Origin: Streptomyces sp. ISL-36
GTDB lineage: Bacteria; Actinomycetota; Actinomycetes; Streptomycetales; Streptomycetaceae
NCBI RefSeq assembly: GCF_018614205.1
Contig: NZ_JAGGOS010000013.1
Coordinates: 1-64,000, forward strand
Reading direction: 5' to 3'
DNA: 64,000 bases
In this document: positions 1-9,897 of the stretch, piece after piece
Position numbering within the stretch: the stretch's first letter is position 1
Layout: every line of letters starts with the position of its first letter
The notes under the pieces: model-generated
Databases searched by the model: none
What the model was told of the DNA's origin: nothing
Seen by the model: the letters and a program-made list of their open reading frames with translations, nothing else
Translations under genes and position numbers: made by a program

Positions 1-800
1 GTGCCTGGCCCGGAGCGGCCACCCCCGGAGCGGGTACGCCCGGTGCCTGGCCGGGAGCCTCCGCGCCCGCGCCCCAGGCAGCCCCCGCACCGGCCCCCAC
101 GCCCCAGGCGCCCGCCCCGACCCCCGCAGCCGCCGGCGGTGACATGGCCCAGGGCGCCGCCCAGGTGCGGAACATGTGGCAGCCGATCCTCGACGCCGTC
201 AAGAACCGGCGCCGCTTCACCTGGATCCTGCTCAGCCAGAACGCCCAGGTCGCCGGGTTCGACGGCACCACCCTCCAGCTCGGCTTCCTCAACGCCGGCG
301 CACGCGACAACTTCGCGAGCAGCGGCAGCGAGGAGGTCCTGAAGCAGGTGCTGGCCGAGCAGTTCAACGTGCAGTGGAAGATCGAGGCGATCATCGACCC
401 CTCGGGCGGCGTCAATCCGCCGCCCGCCGCCGCGAACTTCGGCGGCGGACGCCCCGCCCAGGGCTATGCCCAAGGCTCCGCGCAGGGACCCGGCCCGGGG
501 TCCGGCCAGGGGTCCGCTCCTGCCGCGCCCCCGCAGCAGCAGTGGGCATCCGCCTCGGCCTCCGCGCAGCAGGGCCCCGCGCAGCAGAGTACGGCGCCCG
601 CTTCCGTACCCCCTGCGCAGCAGTACCGGTCCCCGGCGCCCGCGCCCGTCCACGCACCGCCCGCGCCGCGGCCCGTCGCGCCCGAGGACGACGTGCCCGA
701 GGAGGACGACCCCGACCTCGTCGACTCCGCCCTCTCCGGTCACGACCTGATCGTCCGCGAGCTCGGGGCCACGGTGCTGGAGGAATACACGAACGAATAG
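1..800 (+). CDS. dnaX: DNA polymerase III subunit gamma/tau, C-terminal part (5' end outside window)
   Basis: Reading frame open from base 3 to the stop at 798-800, about 265 residues. It begins in a Pro/Ala-rich linker. A conserved tau-type domain follows, with [18 protein letters not shown] and [14 protein letters not shown], then another Pro/Gln/Ala-rich linker and a short acidic C-terminus. This order matches the region after the AAA+ clamp-loader domain in actinobacterial gamma/tau. The protein would load the sliding clamp and tether polymerase at the replication fork. The ATPase part lies upstream of the window. purD follows on the same strand after 61 bp. Confidence 0.88.
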   Translation, partial: AWPGAATPGAGTPGAWPGASAPAPQAAPAPAPTPQAPAPTPAAAGGDMAQGAAQVRNMWQPILDAVKNRRRFTWILLSQNAQVAGFDGTTLQLGFLNAGARDNFASSGSEEVLKQVLAEQFNVQWKIEAIIDPSGGVNPPPAAANFGGGRPAQGYAQGSAQGPGPGSGQGSAPAAPPQQQWASASASAQQGPAQQSTAPASVPPAQQYRSPAPAPVHAPPAPRPVAPEDDVPEEDDPDLVDSALSGHDLIVRELGATVLEEYTNE

Positions 801-861
801 GAGCGTCTCGCTCGGTGGCCCGCACAAGGGGCATCCCGCCCCGCGGGCTACCCTGGCTGGC

Positions 862-2112
<1,251 letters not shown>

Positions 2113-2184
2113 ATCCGTAAGCACGTCCGATCGGCATCACCTTTACCCAAAGCCATTCGATCGAGTGACGACTGGGCCATCCGG

Positions 2185-2213
2185 ATGACGCCCGCCGAAC
2201 CCCCAACTAGGGT
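2185..2213 (+). promoter_or_regulatory. Candidate vegetative promoter for the gene at 2330
   Basis: ATGACG at 2185-2190, a 17-nt spacer and TAGGGT at 2208-2213 fit the TTGAC(G/A)-N17-TAGNNT form used by the main Streptomyces sigma factor. It lies about 115 bp before the start of the next gene. Found by eye only. Confidence 0.4.
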
Positions 2214-2329
2214 GCGGCGAAGGCGTTCCGGCACATGGCCCACCGGCATTGCGATGTCAGTGGCGGGTGCCACAGTGGGGGAGTGAGCAACACCGCCACG
2301 GGCAGTCCCGACGAGGACAGGAGGGGGTG

Positions 2330-4267
2330 ATGTACGGCGTGTCCGGTACCGGTTCCGTTGTGGGCGAGGAGATGGGTGCGCGCGCCGCGCGCACCCGGGC
2401 CCTCGCCGTGCTCCGTGTCCGCGGCAGGGCGTTCGCCGTCGCGCTGCTCCCGGCGGCCGCGGCCGTGATCCTGTACGCGGGAGGGGTCAGCGGTCATCTC
2501 ACGGGTCCCGGCTGGGACGCCGCCCGCTGGGTCACGACCGTGCTGGCGCTGGTCGTCCTGCTCGCCGCGGCCGCCGTCGCGCTGGTCGTCGCGCGCGCCC
2601 GTCCGGCCGTCACACCGACCGTCGAGCTCGCCGAGACAGCGGCCCCCGATCTCTACCGGATGGTCCGGGACCTGGCCGACCGGCTGGGCGTTCCGGCCCC
2701 GTCCGCGATAGCTCTGACCCCGGACTGCGACAGCTGGCTCGAGGACCGTACGCATCCGGCACACGACCGTACGGGCACGGCAGGGCTGCGGCGCTCCGCC
2801 GAAGCGCCCGTCCTCGTCATAGGTTCCCCCTTCCTGTGGTGGATGCGCGTGGGCGAGCTGCGGGCCGTCCTCGCCCCGGTCGTCGCCGGTACGGCTCCGG
2901 CCGCGCACCCCGACATAGCCGCGGCCCGCCGCTTCGTGCAGGGCCTGGACGCCGCCGTCGCGGTGCCCCGTCGGCCCGGTCTCGACCCGGTGAGCCGGCT
3001 CGGCGCCCATGGGGTCGGGCGGGTGGCCCGGGTCCTGCTGCGAGGCTGCCGCGGGCATGCCGTCGAGATGGAGCGCGGAGTCGCCGTGGCGGGCTCCGAG
3101 CGTGCACAGGCTGTGGATTACGGCGTCCGGATCGTCGCCCAGGAGCAGGTGGGCCTCGCCTACGCGGGCTGGGACCGGCTGCTGACCCGGGTCGCGCTGC
3201 CCGCATGGCGGATGGGCCGCTGGCCCTCGCGCCTCGACGCGGGCGTGGTCTCCGCCCTCACCGAACTCTCCCGCCGCGACCGCCTGGCGGAGGGCTTCAC
3301 CTCCCGGCTCGGCGAGCGGCCGGCCTGCGACCTCCTCGAAGAACCCGGCGCGGTCGACGAGGCCACCTCGCTGCTCGCCGCCCGCCTCTTCCACGGCGGC
3401 CCGGCGGAGGCCGGCCCGGCCTGGTCCCCGGTGGACTGGAGCCAGTACCCGGAGGAGGTCGTGGACCGTAAGTGGCGCGCCGACGCGGCCCGGCTCCATC
3501 AGGTCCTCGACGAACTGGGCGTCCTCCCGACCGGCAACGGCCACGGCAACGGCTACGGCGACGGCGACAGCACCGGCACCGGAACCGGTACGGACTCCAG
3601 CGGCGCGGCCGCCGACGGCCCGACCCTGGCCCGCGTCATGGCCCACCTCTCGGTGACCGGGAAGGCCGGCCGGCCAGGGATGCCCGCCGGTCAGCCCGAG
3701 CAGCCCGGGAGGCCCGCCTCGATGGCCCCGGACCCGGCGAACCCCTTCGCGCCCGACGGCGCTCCCCACGCCGAGGGCGCCCCCCACGCCGACGGCGCTC
3801 CCCACGCCGAGGGCGCCCCCCACGCCGACGGCGCTCCCCACGCCGAGGCCCCCTCCGGCCAGGCCCCCCACCCCGCCGCCGACTCCCTGGCCGCCGCTCT
3901 GACCGCTCATGTCGCCCGTGAGGAGGCCGCCAAGCCCGCACCGCCCATGGGCGGGCCGCACGGGGCCGCCCTGAGCGTGGCCGACGCCGATCAGCTGCCA
4001 CTCTTCCCGCTGCAGCCGCCGCGCACCGGGCGCGATCTGCTCGCCGACCATGTGACCGCGATGGTCTGCTGCGCCGCCGTCGACACCGCGGGTGCCGCTC
4101 CCGGCCTCGACTGGCTCGACGGACCCGCGCTCCTCATCGGCGGAGAGCGGAACACCGACCTGACCGCCCGCGTCCTCGCCCTCGTCGAGGACGGCGACGC
4201 GGAGCCGCTGCGAGCCTGGCTCGCCGAGACCGGCGTCCGCCCCGAGAAGCCCGTCCGCCTCGTGTAG
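2330..4267 (+). CDS. Membrane protein resembling M48 peptidases but lacking the zinc motif
   Basis: 645 residues from the ATG at 2330, chosen for the strong GGAGGGGG just upstream. Two hydrophobic segments (about residues 37-55 and 65-88) are followed by a region laid out like an M48 peptidase: a YRMVRDLADRLGVPAP helix, then VLVIGSPFL, then GELRAVLAPVVAG. Active M48 enzymes have HExxH where this protein reads APVVAG (about residues 175-186), so zinc catalysis is not expected. A Gly/Thr/Asp-rich stretch and five hexapeptide repeats (D/E-G-A-P-H-A, 3755-3844) precede a conserved C-terminal domain. It sits between purD and a dimethylformamidase-like gene. Function unknown; the M48 likeness is my own reading of the pattern. 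Confidence 0.7.
   Translation: MYGVSGTGSVVGEEMGARAARTRALAVLRVRGRAFAVALLPAAAAVILYAGGVSGHLTGPGWDAARWVTTVLALVVLLAAAAVALVVARARPAVTPTVELAETAAPDLYRMVRDLADRLGVPAPSAIALTPDCDSWLEDRTHPAHDRTGTAGLRRSAEAPVLVIGSPFLWWMRVGELRAVLAPVVAGTAPAAHPDIAAARRFVQGLDAAVAVPRRPGLDPVSRLGAHGVGRVARVLLRGCRGHAVEMERGVAVAGSERAQAVDYGVRIVAQEQVGLAYAGWDRLLTRVALPAWRMGRWPSRLDAGVVSALTELSRRDRLAEGFTSRLGERPACDLLEEPGAVDEATSLLAARLFHGGPAEAGPAWSPVDWSQYPEEVVDRKWRADAARLHQVLDELGVLPTGNGHGNGYGDGDSTGTGTGTDSSGAAADGPTLARVMAHLSVTGKAGRPGMPAGQPEQPGRPASMAPDPANPFAPDGAPHAEGAPHADGAPHAEGAPHADGAPHAEAPSGQAPHPAADSLAAALTAHVAREEAAKPAPPMGGPHGAALSVADADQLPLFPLQPPRTGRDLLADHVTAMVCCAAVDTAGAAPGLDWLDGPALLIGGERNTDLTARVLALVEDGDAEPLRAWLAETGVRPEKPVRLV
3755..3844 (+). repeat. 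Five 18-bp in-frame tandem repeats
   Basis: Five consecutive 18-bp units encode alternating DGAPHA and EGAPHA within the membrane protein at 2330-4267. The repeat keeps frame, so copy-number change would lengthen or shorten a linker without breaking the gene. Confidence 0.85.
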
Positions 4268-4460
4268 CGCCCGCGCCGATACGGAACTCTGGCTTCCGTT
4301 CACGTCAATTCGCGACGAACGGTGACGGAGTGCGTGCGTTATGTGATGTGCTGGGGATCGGCACTGACAGCAGCACTTGCAACCCACGCAGCAGATGCGT
4401 CAGGGCCCATGACAGAAGACGACAGCACACGACGCGGGGGAGTCGAGGGAGGGGCGCGGC

Positions 4461-5921
4461 ATGGGGGCGGAGCAGATCAGGCGGTGGGAGTCGGGCGCGC
4501 TCGCCCACGCCGTCACGGACCCCTTCGGTCAGGGCCCCCTGCCCTGGCTGCGCGGATCGGAGAACTACTTCGACGACACCGGGCAGGTCGTCCCCTGGTA
4601 CGCCGACGACACCCTGGCGCGCGGCGCGGGCGGCGGCCCTCGTACGGCCGATGACGTCCGCAGCCAGATCAAGGGCTTCGCGTCCAACGGCGCCGTCGCC
4701 CCCGGCGAGGCGATCGATTTCCACATCACCGTGGACCCGCCGCAGCAGTTCTCGGTCGACATCTACCGGATCGGTCACTACGCGGGCGAGGGCGCCACCA
4801 AGATCACCACCAGCCCCCGCCTCGCCGGCATCGTCCAGCCGGCCCCGCTCGCCGCCGACCGGACGGTCTCCTGCCACCACTGGTGGCAGTCCTGGCGGCT
4901 GCAGATCCCGTCCCTCTGGTCGATCGGCGCGTACGTCGCCGTACTCACCACCGTCGACGGCTACCGCTCCCACATCCCCTTCACCGTCCGCGACGACCAC
5001 CCCGCCGACCTCCTCCTCGTCCTCCCCGACGTGACGTGGCAGGCGTACAACCTCTATCCGGAGGACGGCAGGACCGGGGCCAGCCTCTATCACGCCTGGG
5101 ACGAGCAGGGCCGCCTCCTCGGCGAGGAGGACGCGGCGATCACCGTCTCCTTCGACCGCCCCTACGCGGGCGCGGGACTGCCTCTGCACGTCGGCCACGC
5201 CTACGACTTCATCCGCTGGGCCGAGCGGTACGGCTACGACCTCGCCTACGCCGAGACCCGGGACCTGCACGCGGGCCGCGTCGATCCCTCCCGTTACCGG
5301 GGCCTGGTCTTCCCCGGCCACGACGAGTACTGGTCGGTCCCCATGCGCCGGACCGTCGAACTCGCCCGCGAGCAGGGCACCTCCCTCGTCTTCCTCTCCG
5401 CGAACACCATGTACTGGCAGGTGGAGCTCGGCCCCTCCCCTTCCGGCGTCCCCGACCGCCTTCTCACCTGCCGCAAGCGCCGCGGCCCGGGCCGGCCCGC
5501 CCTCTGGCGCGAGGTCGACCGTCCGGAGCAGCAGCTGCTCGGCATCCAGTACGCGGGAAGGGTGCCGGAGCCGCACCCCCTGGTCGTACGGAACGCGGGG
5601 CACTGGCTCTGGGAGGCCACCGGTGCGGGCGACGGCGACGAGATCCCCGGTCTGGTCGCCGGTGAGGCCGACCGTTACTTCCCGCGCACCGCGCTCCCCG
5701 AGCACGACGGCCGCATCCTCCTCGCCCACTCCCCCTACCGGGACAGCGAGGGCGCCCTACGCCACCAGGAGACCTCCCTCTACCGGGCGCCGTCCGGTGC
5801 GTGGGTCTTCGCCTCCGGCACCTTCGCCTGGTCACCCGCTCTGGACCGGCCGGGCCATGTCGACCACCGCATCCAGCGCGCCACGGCGAACCTCCTGGAC
5901 CGCATCTGCAAAAGGGACTGA
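4461..5921 (+). CDS. N,N-dimethylformamidase beta subunit-like protein
   Basis: 486 residues, with GAGGGAGGGG about 8-17 nt before the ATG. Segments such as DVTWQAYNLYPEDGRTGASLY-like (one Tyr-rich block near residue 195) and FPGHDEYWSVPMRR (near residue 283) are typical of the C-terminal domain of the large subunit of N,N-dimethylformamidase. No small subunit gene is adjacent, so it may act alone on another amide. No signal peptide is visible. It lies between the M48-like gene and purC, 93 bp before purC, a placement shared by other Streptomyces. Substrate cannot be inferred. Confidence 0.75.
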   Translation: MGAEQIRRWESGALAHAVTDPFGQGPLPWLRGSENYFDDTGQVVPWYADDTLARGAGGGPRTADDVRSQIKGFASNGAVAPGEAIDFHITVDPPQQFSVDIYRIGHYAGEGATKITTSPRLAGIVQPAPLAADRTVSCHHWWQSWRLQIPSLWSIGAYVAVLTTVDGYRSHIPFTVRDDHPADLLLVLPDVTWQAYNLYPEDGRTGASLYHAWDEQGRLLGEEDAAITVSFDRPYAGAGLPLHVGHAYDFIRWAERYGYDLAYAETRDLHAGRVDPSRYRGLVFPGHDEYWSVPMRRTVELAREQGTSLVFLSANTMYWQVELGPSPSGVPDRLLTCRKRRGPGRPALWREVDRPEQQLLGIQYAGRVPEPHPLVVRNAGHWLWEATGAGDGDEIPGLVAGEADRYFPRTALPEHDGRILLAHSPYRDSEGALRHQETSLYRAPSGAWVFASGTFAWSPALDRPGHVDHRIQRATANLLDRICKRD

Positions 5922-6014
5922 GCGACATGGCGGGCCGAACGGGCCCGGCCGCCCACCCCGCGTCCCGGTGCGAGAGAATCGAAGCGCTCCTGGAACAACC
6001 TACGCGGAGGAACC

Positions 6015-6926
6015 GTGTCCGGATTCGTAGAAAAGCCCGAGCCTGTGCAGGTCCCGGGCCTCACCCATCTCCACACGGGCAAGGTGCGTGACCTCTACCG
6101 CAACGAGGCCGGCGACCTCGTCATGGTGGCGAGCGACCGCATGTCCGCGTACGACTGGGTCCTGCCGACCGAGATCCCCGACAAGGGCCGCGTCCTGACC
6201 CAGCTCTCCCTGTGGTGGTTCGACCTGCTGGCCGACCTGGTCCCGCACCACGTCCTCTCCACCGACCTGCCGGCGGGCGCCCCCGCCGAGTGGGAGGGCC
6301 GCACCCTCGTCTGCAAGTCCCTGAACATGGTTCCGGTCGAGTGCGTGGCCCGCGGCTATCTGACCGGCTCCGGCCTCGTCGAGTACAACGAGTCCCGTAC
6401 GGTCTGCGGCCTCGCGCTCCCGGAGGGTCTCAGCGACGGCTCCGAGCTGCCCGCCCCGATCTTCACGCCCGCCACCAAGGCCGCGGTCGGCGACCACGAC
6501 GAGAACGTGAGCTACGAGGAGGTCGCCCACCAGGTCGGTGCCGAGACCGCCGCCATGCTGCGCCAGACGACCCTCGCCGTCTACAGCCGGGCCCGGGACA
6601 TCGCCCGCACGCGCGGCATCATCCTGGCCGACACCAAGTTCGAGTTCGGCTTCGAGGCCACCGAGAAGGGGCCGAAGCTGGTCATCGCCGACGAGGTGCT
6701 GACCCCGGACTCCTCCCGCTTCTGGCCGGCCGAGAGCTGGGAGCCGGGCCGCGCCCAGCCGTCGTACGACAAGCAGTTCGTCCGCGACTGGCTGACCTCC
6801 CCGGCCTCCGGCTGGGACCGCAGGAGCGAGCAGCTGCCGCCGGCGCTCCCGCAGGAGATCGTCGACGCGACGCGCGCCAAGTACATCGAGGCGTACGAGC
6901 TGCTGACCGGCCACACCTGGTCGTGA
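6015..6926 (+). CDS. purC: SAICAR synthetase
   Basis: 303 residues. It couples aspartate to CAIR with ATP to give SAICAR in IMP synthesis. GKVRDLY near the N-terminus, SDRMSAYDWVLP, ARGYLTGSG and ADTKFEFG are signature segments of PurC. The GTG start at 6015 is preceded by GGAGGAA at good spacing. A long hairpin terminator at 7022-7062 closes the unit. It is monocistronic, and the rest of the pathway is encoded in other blocks of the window. Confidence 0.96.
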   Translation: MSGFVEKPEPVQVPGLTHLHTGKVRDLYRNEAGDLVMVASDRMSAYDWVLPTEIPDKGRVLTQLSLWWFDLLADLVPHHVLSTDLPAGAPAEWEGRTLVCKSLNMVPVECVARGYLTGSGLVEYNESRTVCGLALPEGLSDGSELPAPIFTPATKAAVGDHDENVSYEEVAHQVGAETAAMLRQTTLAVYSRARDIARTRGIILADTKFEFGFEATEKGPKLVIADEVLTPDSSRFWPAESWEPGRAQPSYDKQFVRDWLTSPASGWDRRSEQLPPALPQEIVDATRAKYIEAYELLTGHTWS

Positions 6927-7021
6927 CGAGGAACCTCGCGTCTTGGGCCGGGACCGCCCCCGGCCCGGGAGGCGAGGCCTCGAACACCCCGGACACGGAG
7001 CTCGGAACACGGGCTCGGAAC

Positions 7022-7062
7022 ACGAAGAAGCCCCCGGTCGGATCGACCGGGGGCTTCTTCGT
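7022..7062. terminator. Bidirectional hairpin terminator of purC and tRNA-Gly
   Basis: A perfect 19-bp inverted repeat (7022-7040 with 7044-7062) around a 3-nt loop, beginning ACGAAGAAGCCCCCGG. It lies between convergent purC and tRNA-Gly, so it can stop transcription from both sides. There is no long U-tract, as is common in Streptomyces. Confidence 0.8.
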
Positions 7063-7063
7063 A

Positions 7064-7139
7064 TGGAGCGGACGACGAGATTCGAACTCGCGACCCTCAC
7101 CTTGGCAAGGTGATGCTCTACCAACTGAGCCACGTCCGC
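7064..7139 (-). tRNA. tRNA-Gly (anticodon GCC), CCA encoded
   Basis: Read on the minus strand from 7139: acceptor GCGGACG, D arm GCTCAGTTGGTAGAGC, anticodon loop with GCC, T arm with GTTCGAAT, acceptor CGTCCGC, U73, then encoded CCA at 7066-7064. The body is identical to the copy at 11042-11114, which lacks encoded CCA. Confidence 0.95.
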
Positions 7140-7161
7140 ATGCGCCGTAGCGCGGAGACAA

Positions 7162-7776
7162 CTATACCCAACCTTTCGCCCGCGCGAGACGCACCGCTGT
7201 ATGACGGTTCTCGGCACCGAGCTTCGCGGCGGCCGAGGAGAGGTAGTTCCGGACCGTGCCCTGCGAGAGGGAGGCCCGCTCGGCGATCTCCGCCACCGGT
7301 GCCCCGTCGGCCGCGAGCTCCAGCACCTCGGCCTCCCTGGCGGTCAGCGGGGAGTCGCCGGAGGCGATCGCGTCGGCCGCCAACTCCGGGTCCACGTAAC
7401 GGTTTCCGGCGTGCACGGTACGGATGATCTCGGCCAGTCGCTGCGCGCTGACGGTCTTGGGGACGAAGCCCCGCACCCCCGCCGCGAGCGCCCGCTTGAG
7501 GTGCCCGGGCCGGCCGTGACTGGTCACGATCATGGTTCTGCACTCCGGCAGTTCCTCGCGCAGCAGTGTGGCGACCTTCACACCGTCGGCGCCCGGCATC
7601 TGCAGATCGAGGACCGCGACATCGGGCCGGTGGGCGCGGGCCATGGCGAGCGCCTCGGGTCCGGTGGCCGCCTCGGCGACGACCACGAGGTCGTCCTCGA
7701 GGGCGAGCAGCGCGGCGAGCGCTCCCCTGATCAGGTGCTCGTCGTCGGCGAGGAGCACGCGTACGGCCCCGGTCAC
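7162..7776 (-). CDS. LuxR-family response regulator
   Basis: 204 residues. A receiver domain occupies residues 5-118, with acidic DD at 11-12, phospho-acceptor Asp57 in AVLDLQMPG and a conserved Lys near 106 in GFVPKT. A LuxR-type helix-turn-helix follows at about 140-200 (SPLTAREAEVLELAADG). Its GTG start overlaps the stop of the sensor kinase as GTGA, so the pair is translationally coupled. With the kinase and the ABC-2 exporter upstream it forms a DesKR/YvfTU-like set. The likely role is sensing a membrane or drug signal and controlling the exporter. Confidence 0.93.
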   Translation of the reverse strand: MTGAVRVLLADDEHLIRGALAALLALEDDLVVVAEAATGPEALAMARAHRPDVAVLDLQMPGADGVKVATLLREELPECRTMIVTSHGRPGHLKRALAAGVRGFVPKTVSAQRLAEIIRTVHAGNRYVDPELAADAIASGDSPLTAREAEVLELAADGAPVAEIAERASLSQGTVRNYLSSAAAKLGAENRHTAVRLARAKGWV

Positions 7777-9017
7777 GCTGCCTCCCCCCGCCCCGGTACG
7801 GGCACGCGAGCCGTCACCAGGAAGGTGCCGCCGTCGCCGGGCCCCGCCGCCAGGGTGCCGTCGACCGCCGACAACCGTTCGCGCAGGCCCGCGAGGCCCG
7901 AGCCGCCGACCCGGGGCCCCGGCACCTCCCGTACCCCGTCGTTCTCCACGGTCAGCACCACCGCACCGTCCTTCCTCCGCAGTGAGATCACACAGCGCGA
8001 GGCGTCCCCGTGCCGCAGTACGTTCGTCGTGGTCTCCCGGACCACCCAGCCGAGCGCCGACTGCACCTCGGAGGGCAGTGCGGCGTCCGTCGCGTCCACG
8101 GCCGATTCCATGGCGCAGACGATCCCCGCCGCGCTGAGCACGCCCCGCGCTCCCTCCAGTTCGACCCGCAGGTCCGCCTCGCGGTAGCCGCGCACCACGT
8201 CACGCACCTCGCGCTGCGACTCCTGGGCGATGCGCTGCACCTCGATCATCTGGTCGACGGCGGCCTCGGGGCGCTCGCGCCGGGCGAGCTGGACCGCGAG
8301 CTCGCTCTTGAGCGCGATCACCGAGAGGTTTCGGCCCATGACGTCGTGGAGGTCGCGCCCGAAGCGCAGCCGTTCCTCGGCGACGGCGAGGCGTGCCTTG
8401 AGCTCCTTGGTCCGCTCCAGCTCCCAGACCATCTTCATCAGCCAGGCCGAGAACCCGCAGGCGGCCGCCAGCCCGCCGCCGCCCAGCAGGATGCCCACCG
8501 CGTAGCCGAGCGCCTCCGGCAGTCCGACGCCCATCGCCGCGACGACGGCGCCGGTCGCGAGGGCGGCGAGCGGCGCCGCGTACAGCATGTGCCGGACTCG
8601 ATTCATGCACATGACCAGGGCGCCGAGGGTGAAGGTGACCGTGCCGGTGACGACACCGGCGGCGACCGACCCGTTGGCGAGGACGCCCGTGGCCCGCAGG
8701 CCGAGGACGGTCAGTGCGCCGGCCGCGGTCAGGGCCACCTGCGCCACCGCGAGCCGGACCGGCCGCTCGCGCCGGTCGAGGACCCAGTCGAGGGCGCGGG
8801 AGGAGAGGACGCCGTTCAGGACGGCGTGCGTGCAGACGAACAGCGCCAGGGCGGCCGCCAGCGGCAGACCGAGCGGGTAGCGGTCGCTCTGCCCGATCGG
8901 TACGCCGCCGATGGAGGCGCACTCGATCAGGACGAAGAAGTGGAAGGTCCACCGTGTGTACAGCTCGACCTTGCCCGCCGTGCTGCGGCGGACCCACCAC
9001 CCTGTCAGCCTGGACAC
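7773..9017 (-). CDS. Sensor histidine kinase (HisKA_3 type)
   Basis: 414 residues from the GTG at 9017, chosen because AAGGGGGGG precedes it. The longer in-frame extension upstream is a low-complexity Arg/Thr stretch made from a short DNA repeat. About six membrane segments fill the N-terminal half. The dimerisation helix has GRDLHDVMGRNLSVIALK with the phospho-acceptor His, and the ATPase domain has VVRETTTNVLRHG and GGSGLAGLRERL. It is transcribed after the ABC permease (115-nt gap) and overlaps the response regulator by four bases. The membrane-buried sensor suggests a signal within the lipid bilayer. Confidence 0.92.
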   Translation of the reverse strand: MSRLTGWWVRRSTAGKVELYTRWTFHFFVLIECASIGGVPIGQSDRYPLGLPLAAALALFVCTHAVLNGVLSSRALDWVLDRRERPVRLAVAQVALTAAGALTVLGLRATGVLANGSVAAGVVTGTVTFTLGALVMCMNRVRHMLYAAPLAALATGAVVAAMGVGLPEALGYAVGILLGGGGLAAACGFSAWLMKMVWELERTKELKARLAVAEERLRFGRDLHDVMGRNLSVIALKSELAVQLARRERPEAAVDQMIEVQRIAQESQREVRDVVRGYREADLRVELEGARGVLSAAGIVCAMESAVDATDAALPSEVQSALGWVVRETTTNVLRHGDASRCVISLRRKDGAVVLTVENDGVREVPGPRVGGSGLAGLRERLSAVDGTLAAGPGDGGTFLVTARVPVPGRGEAA

Positions 9018-9132
9018 CCGCCCGGCCCCCCTTTTCCCCTGTTTCCTGCCGTCTCGCGGCGGCTTCCCACGTGTCCGACGTGTCCGACGTGTATGACGTG
9101 TCCGGCGTTTTCCAGATCCGCCGGCGCGTCTT

Positions 9133-9897
9133 CTAGCGTCGCGGCTCCCAGCGGAACCACCGCCGGACAGCAAACACGGTGATCGCTCCCCAGGCCAGTG
9201 TGGTGAGCACCGCCGTCAGCAGGTCCGCGGTGTCCTCGACGCCGAACCAGCCCGCCCGGACGAACTCCATGACCCCGCTCAGCGGCAGCAGTTCACAGAC
9301 GTCGGCGACGCCGTCGGGCAGCGCCTCGCGGGGCACGAGCATCCCCGAGCCCATGGCCGAGACGAGGAAGAACGGCAGGGTGGTGAGGCCCGCGCTCTCG
9401 ACGTTGCGGGTGACGGCGGTGGTCACGGCGGCCAGACCGGCGAGCAGCGCCACGGCGGCCACCAGTCCGAGCGCGAGCAGGTCCGGGCGCTCCGGAGCCG
9501 GCATGTCGAGGACGGTGACCCCGCCCACGGCCAGCACGGCGCACTGCGCGAGCGCGATGGCGGCGGACGGGAGCGCGGCGCCGGCGAGGATCTCCGCGTC
9601 GCTCGCCTCACCCGTGCGCAGCCGCTTGAGGACCAGCTCCTCGCGCCGGGCCACGTAGGCGGAGACCAGGCCCATGTAGACGACGAGGACGAGGACCATT
9701 CCCGTACCGCCGACGAGGGTGGCTCCGGCGATGCCCCTGGGCAGTTCGTCCGTGCCCATCTGCGAGAGCGAGGAGCGCAGCACGAAGATCATCAGCAGCG
9801 GCATCAGGAGGGCGATGAAGAGGTTGTTCCTGTTCCGCCCGAGGAGGGTGAGTTCGGCCCGCCCGAGCGAGGCCATCCGGCGTGCGGTCGCGTTCAT
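9133..9897 (-). CDS. ABC-2 type transporter permease
   Basis: 254 residues from the ATG at 9897, which overlaps the ATPase stop as ATGA. It has six predicted membrane segments, including LFIALLMPLLMIFVL, a VLVLVVYMGLVSAYV stretch and a C-terminal FFLVSAMGSGMLVP. This layout is typical of ABC-2 exporters for drugs or lipids. It pairs with the ATPase encoded just upstream in the same transcript. Confidence 0.9.
   Translation of the reverse strand: MNATARRMASLGRAELTLLGRNRNNLFIALLMPLLMIFVLRSSLSQMGTDELPRGIAGATLVGGTGMVLVLVVYMGLVSAYVARREELVLKRLRTGEASDAEILAGAALPSAAIALAQCAVLAVGGVTVLDMPAPERPDLLALGLVAAVALLAGLAAVTTAVTRNVESAGLTTLPFFLVSAMGSGMLVPREALPDGVADVCELLPLSGVMEFVRAGWFGVEDTADLLTAVLTTLAWGAITVFAVRRWFRWEPRR

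Noticed and set aside
9018..9173. N-terminal extension of the sensor kinase
   Set aside because: Arg/Thr low-complexity from a repeated ACGTGTCCG string; GTG 9017 has a better ribosome site.
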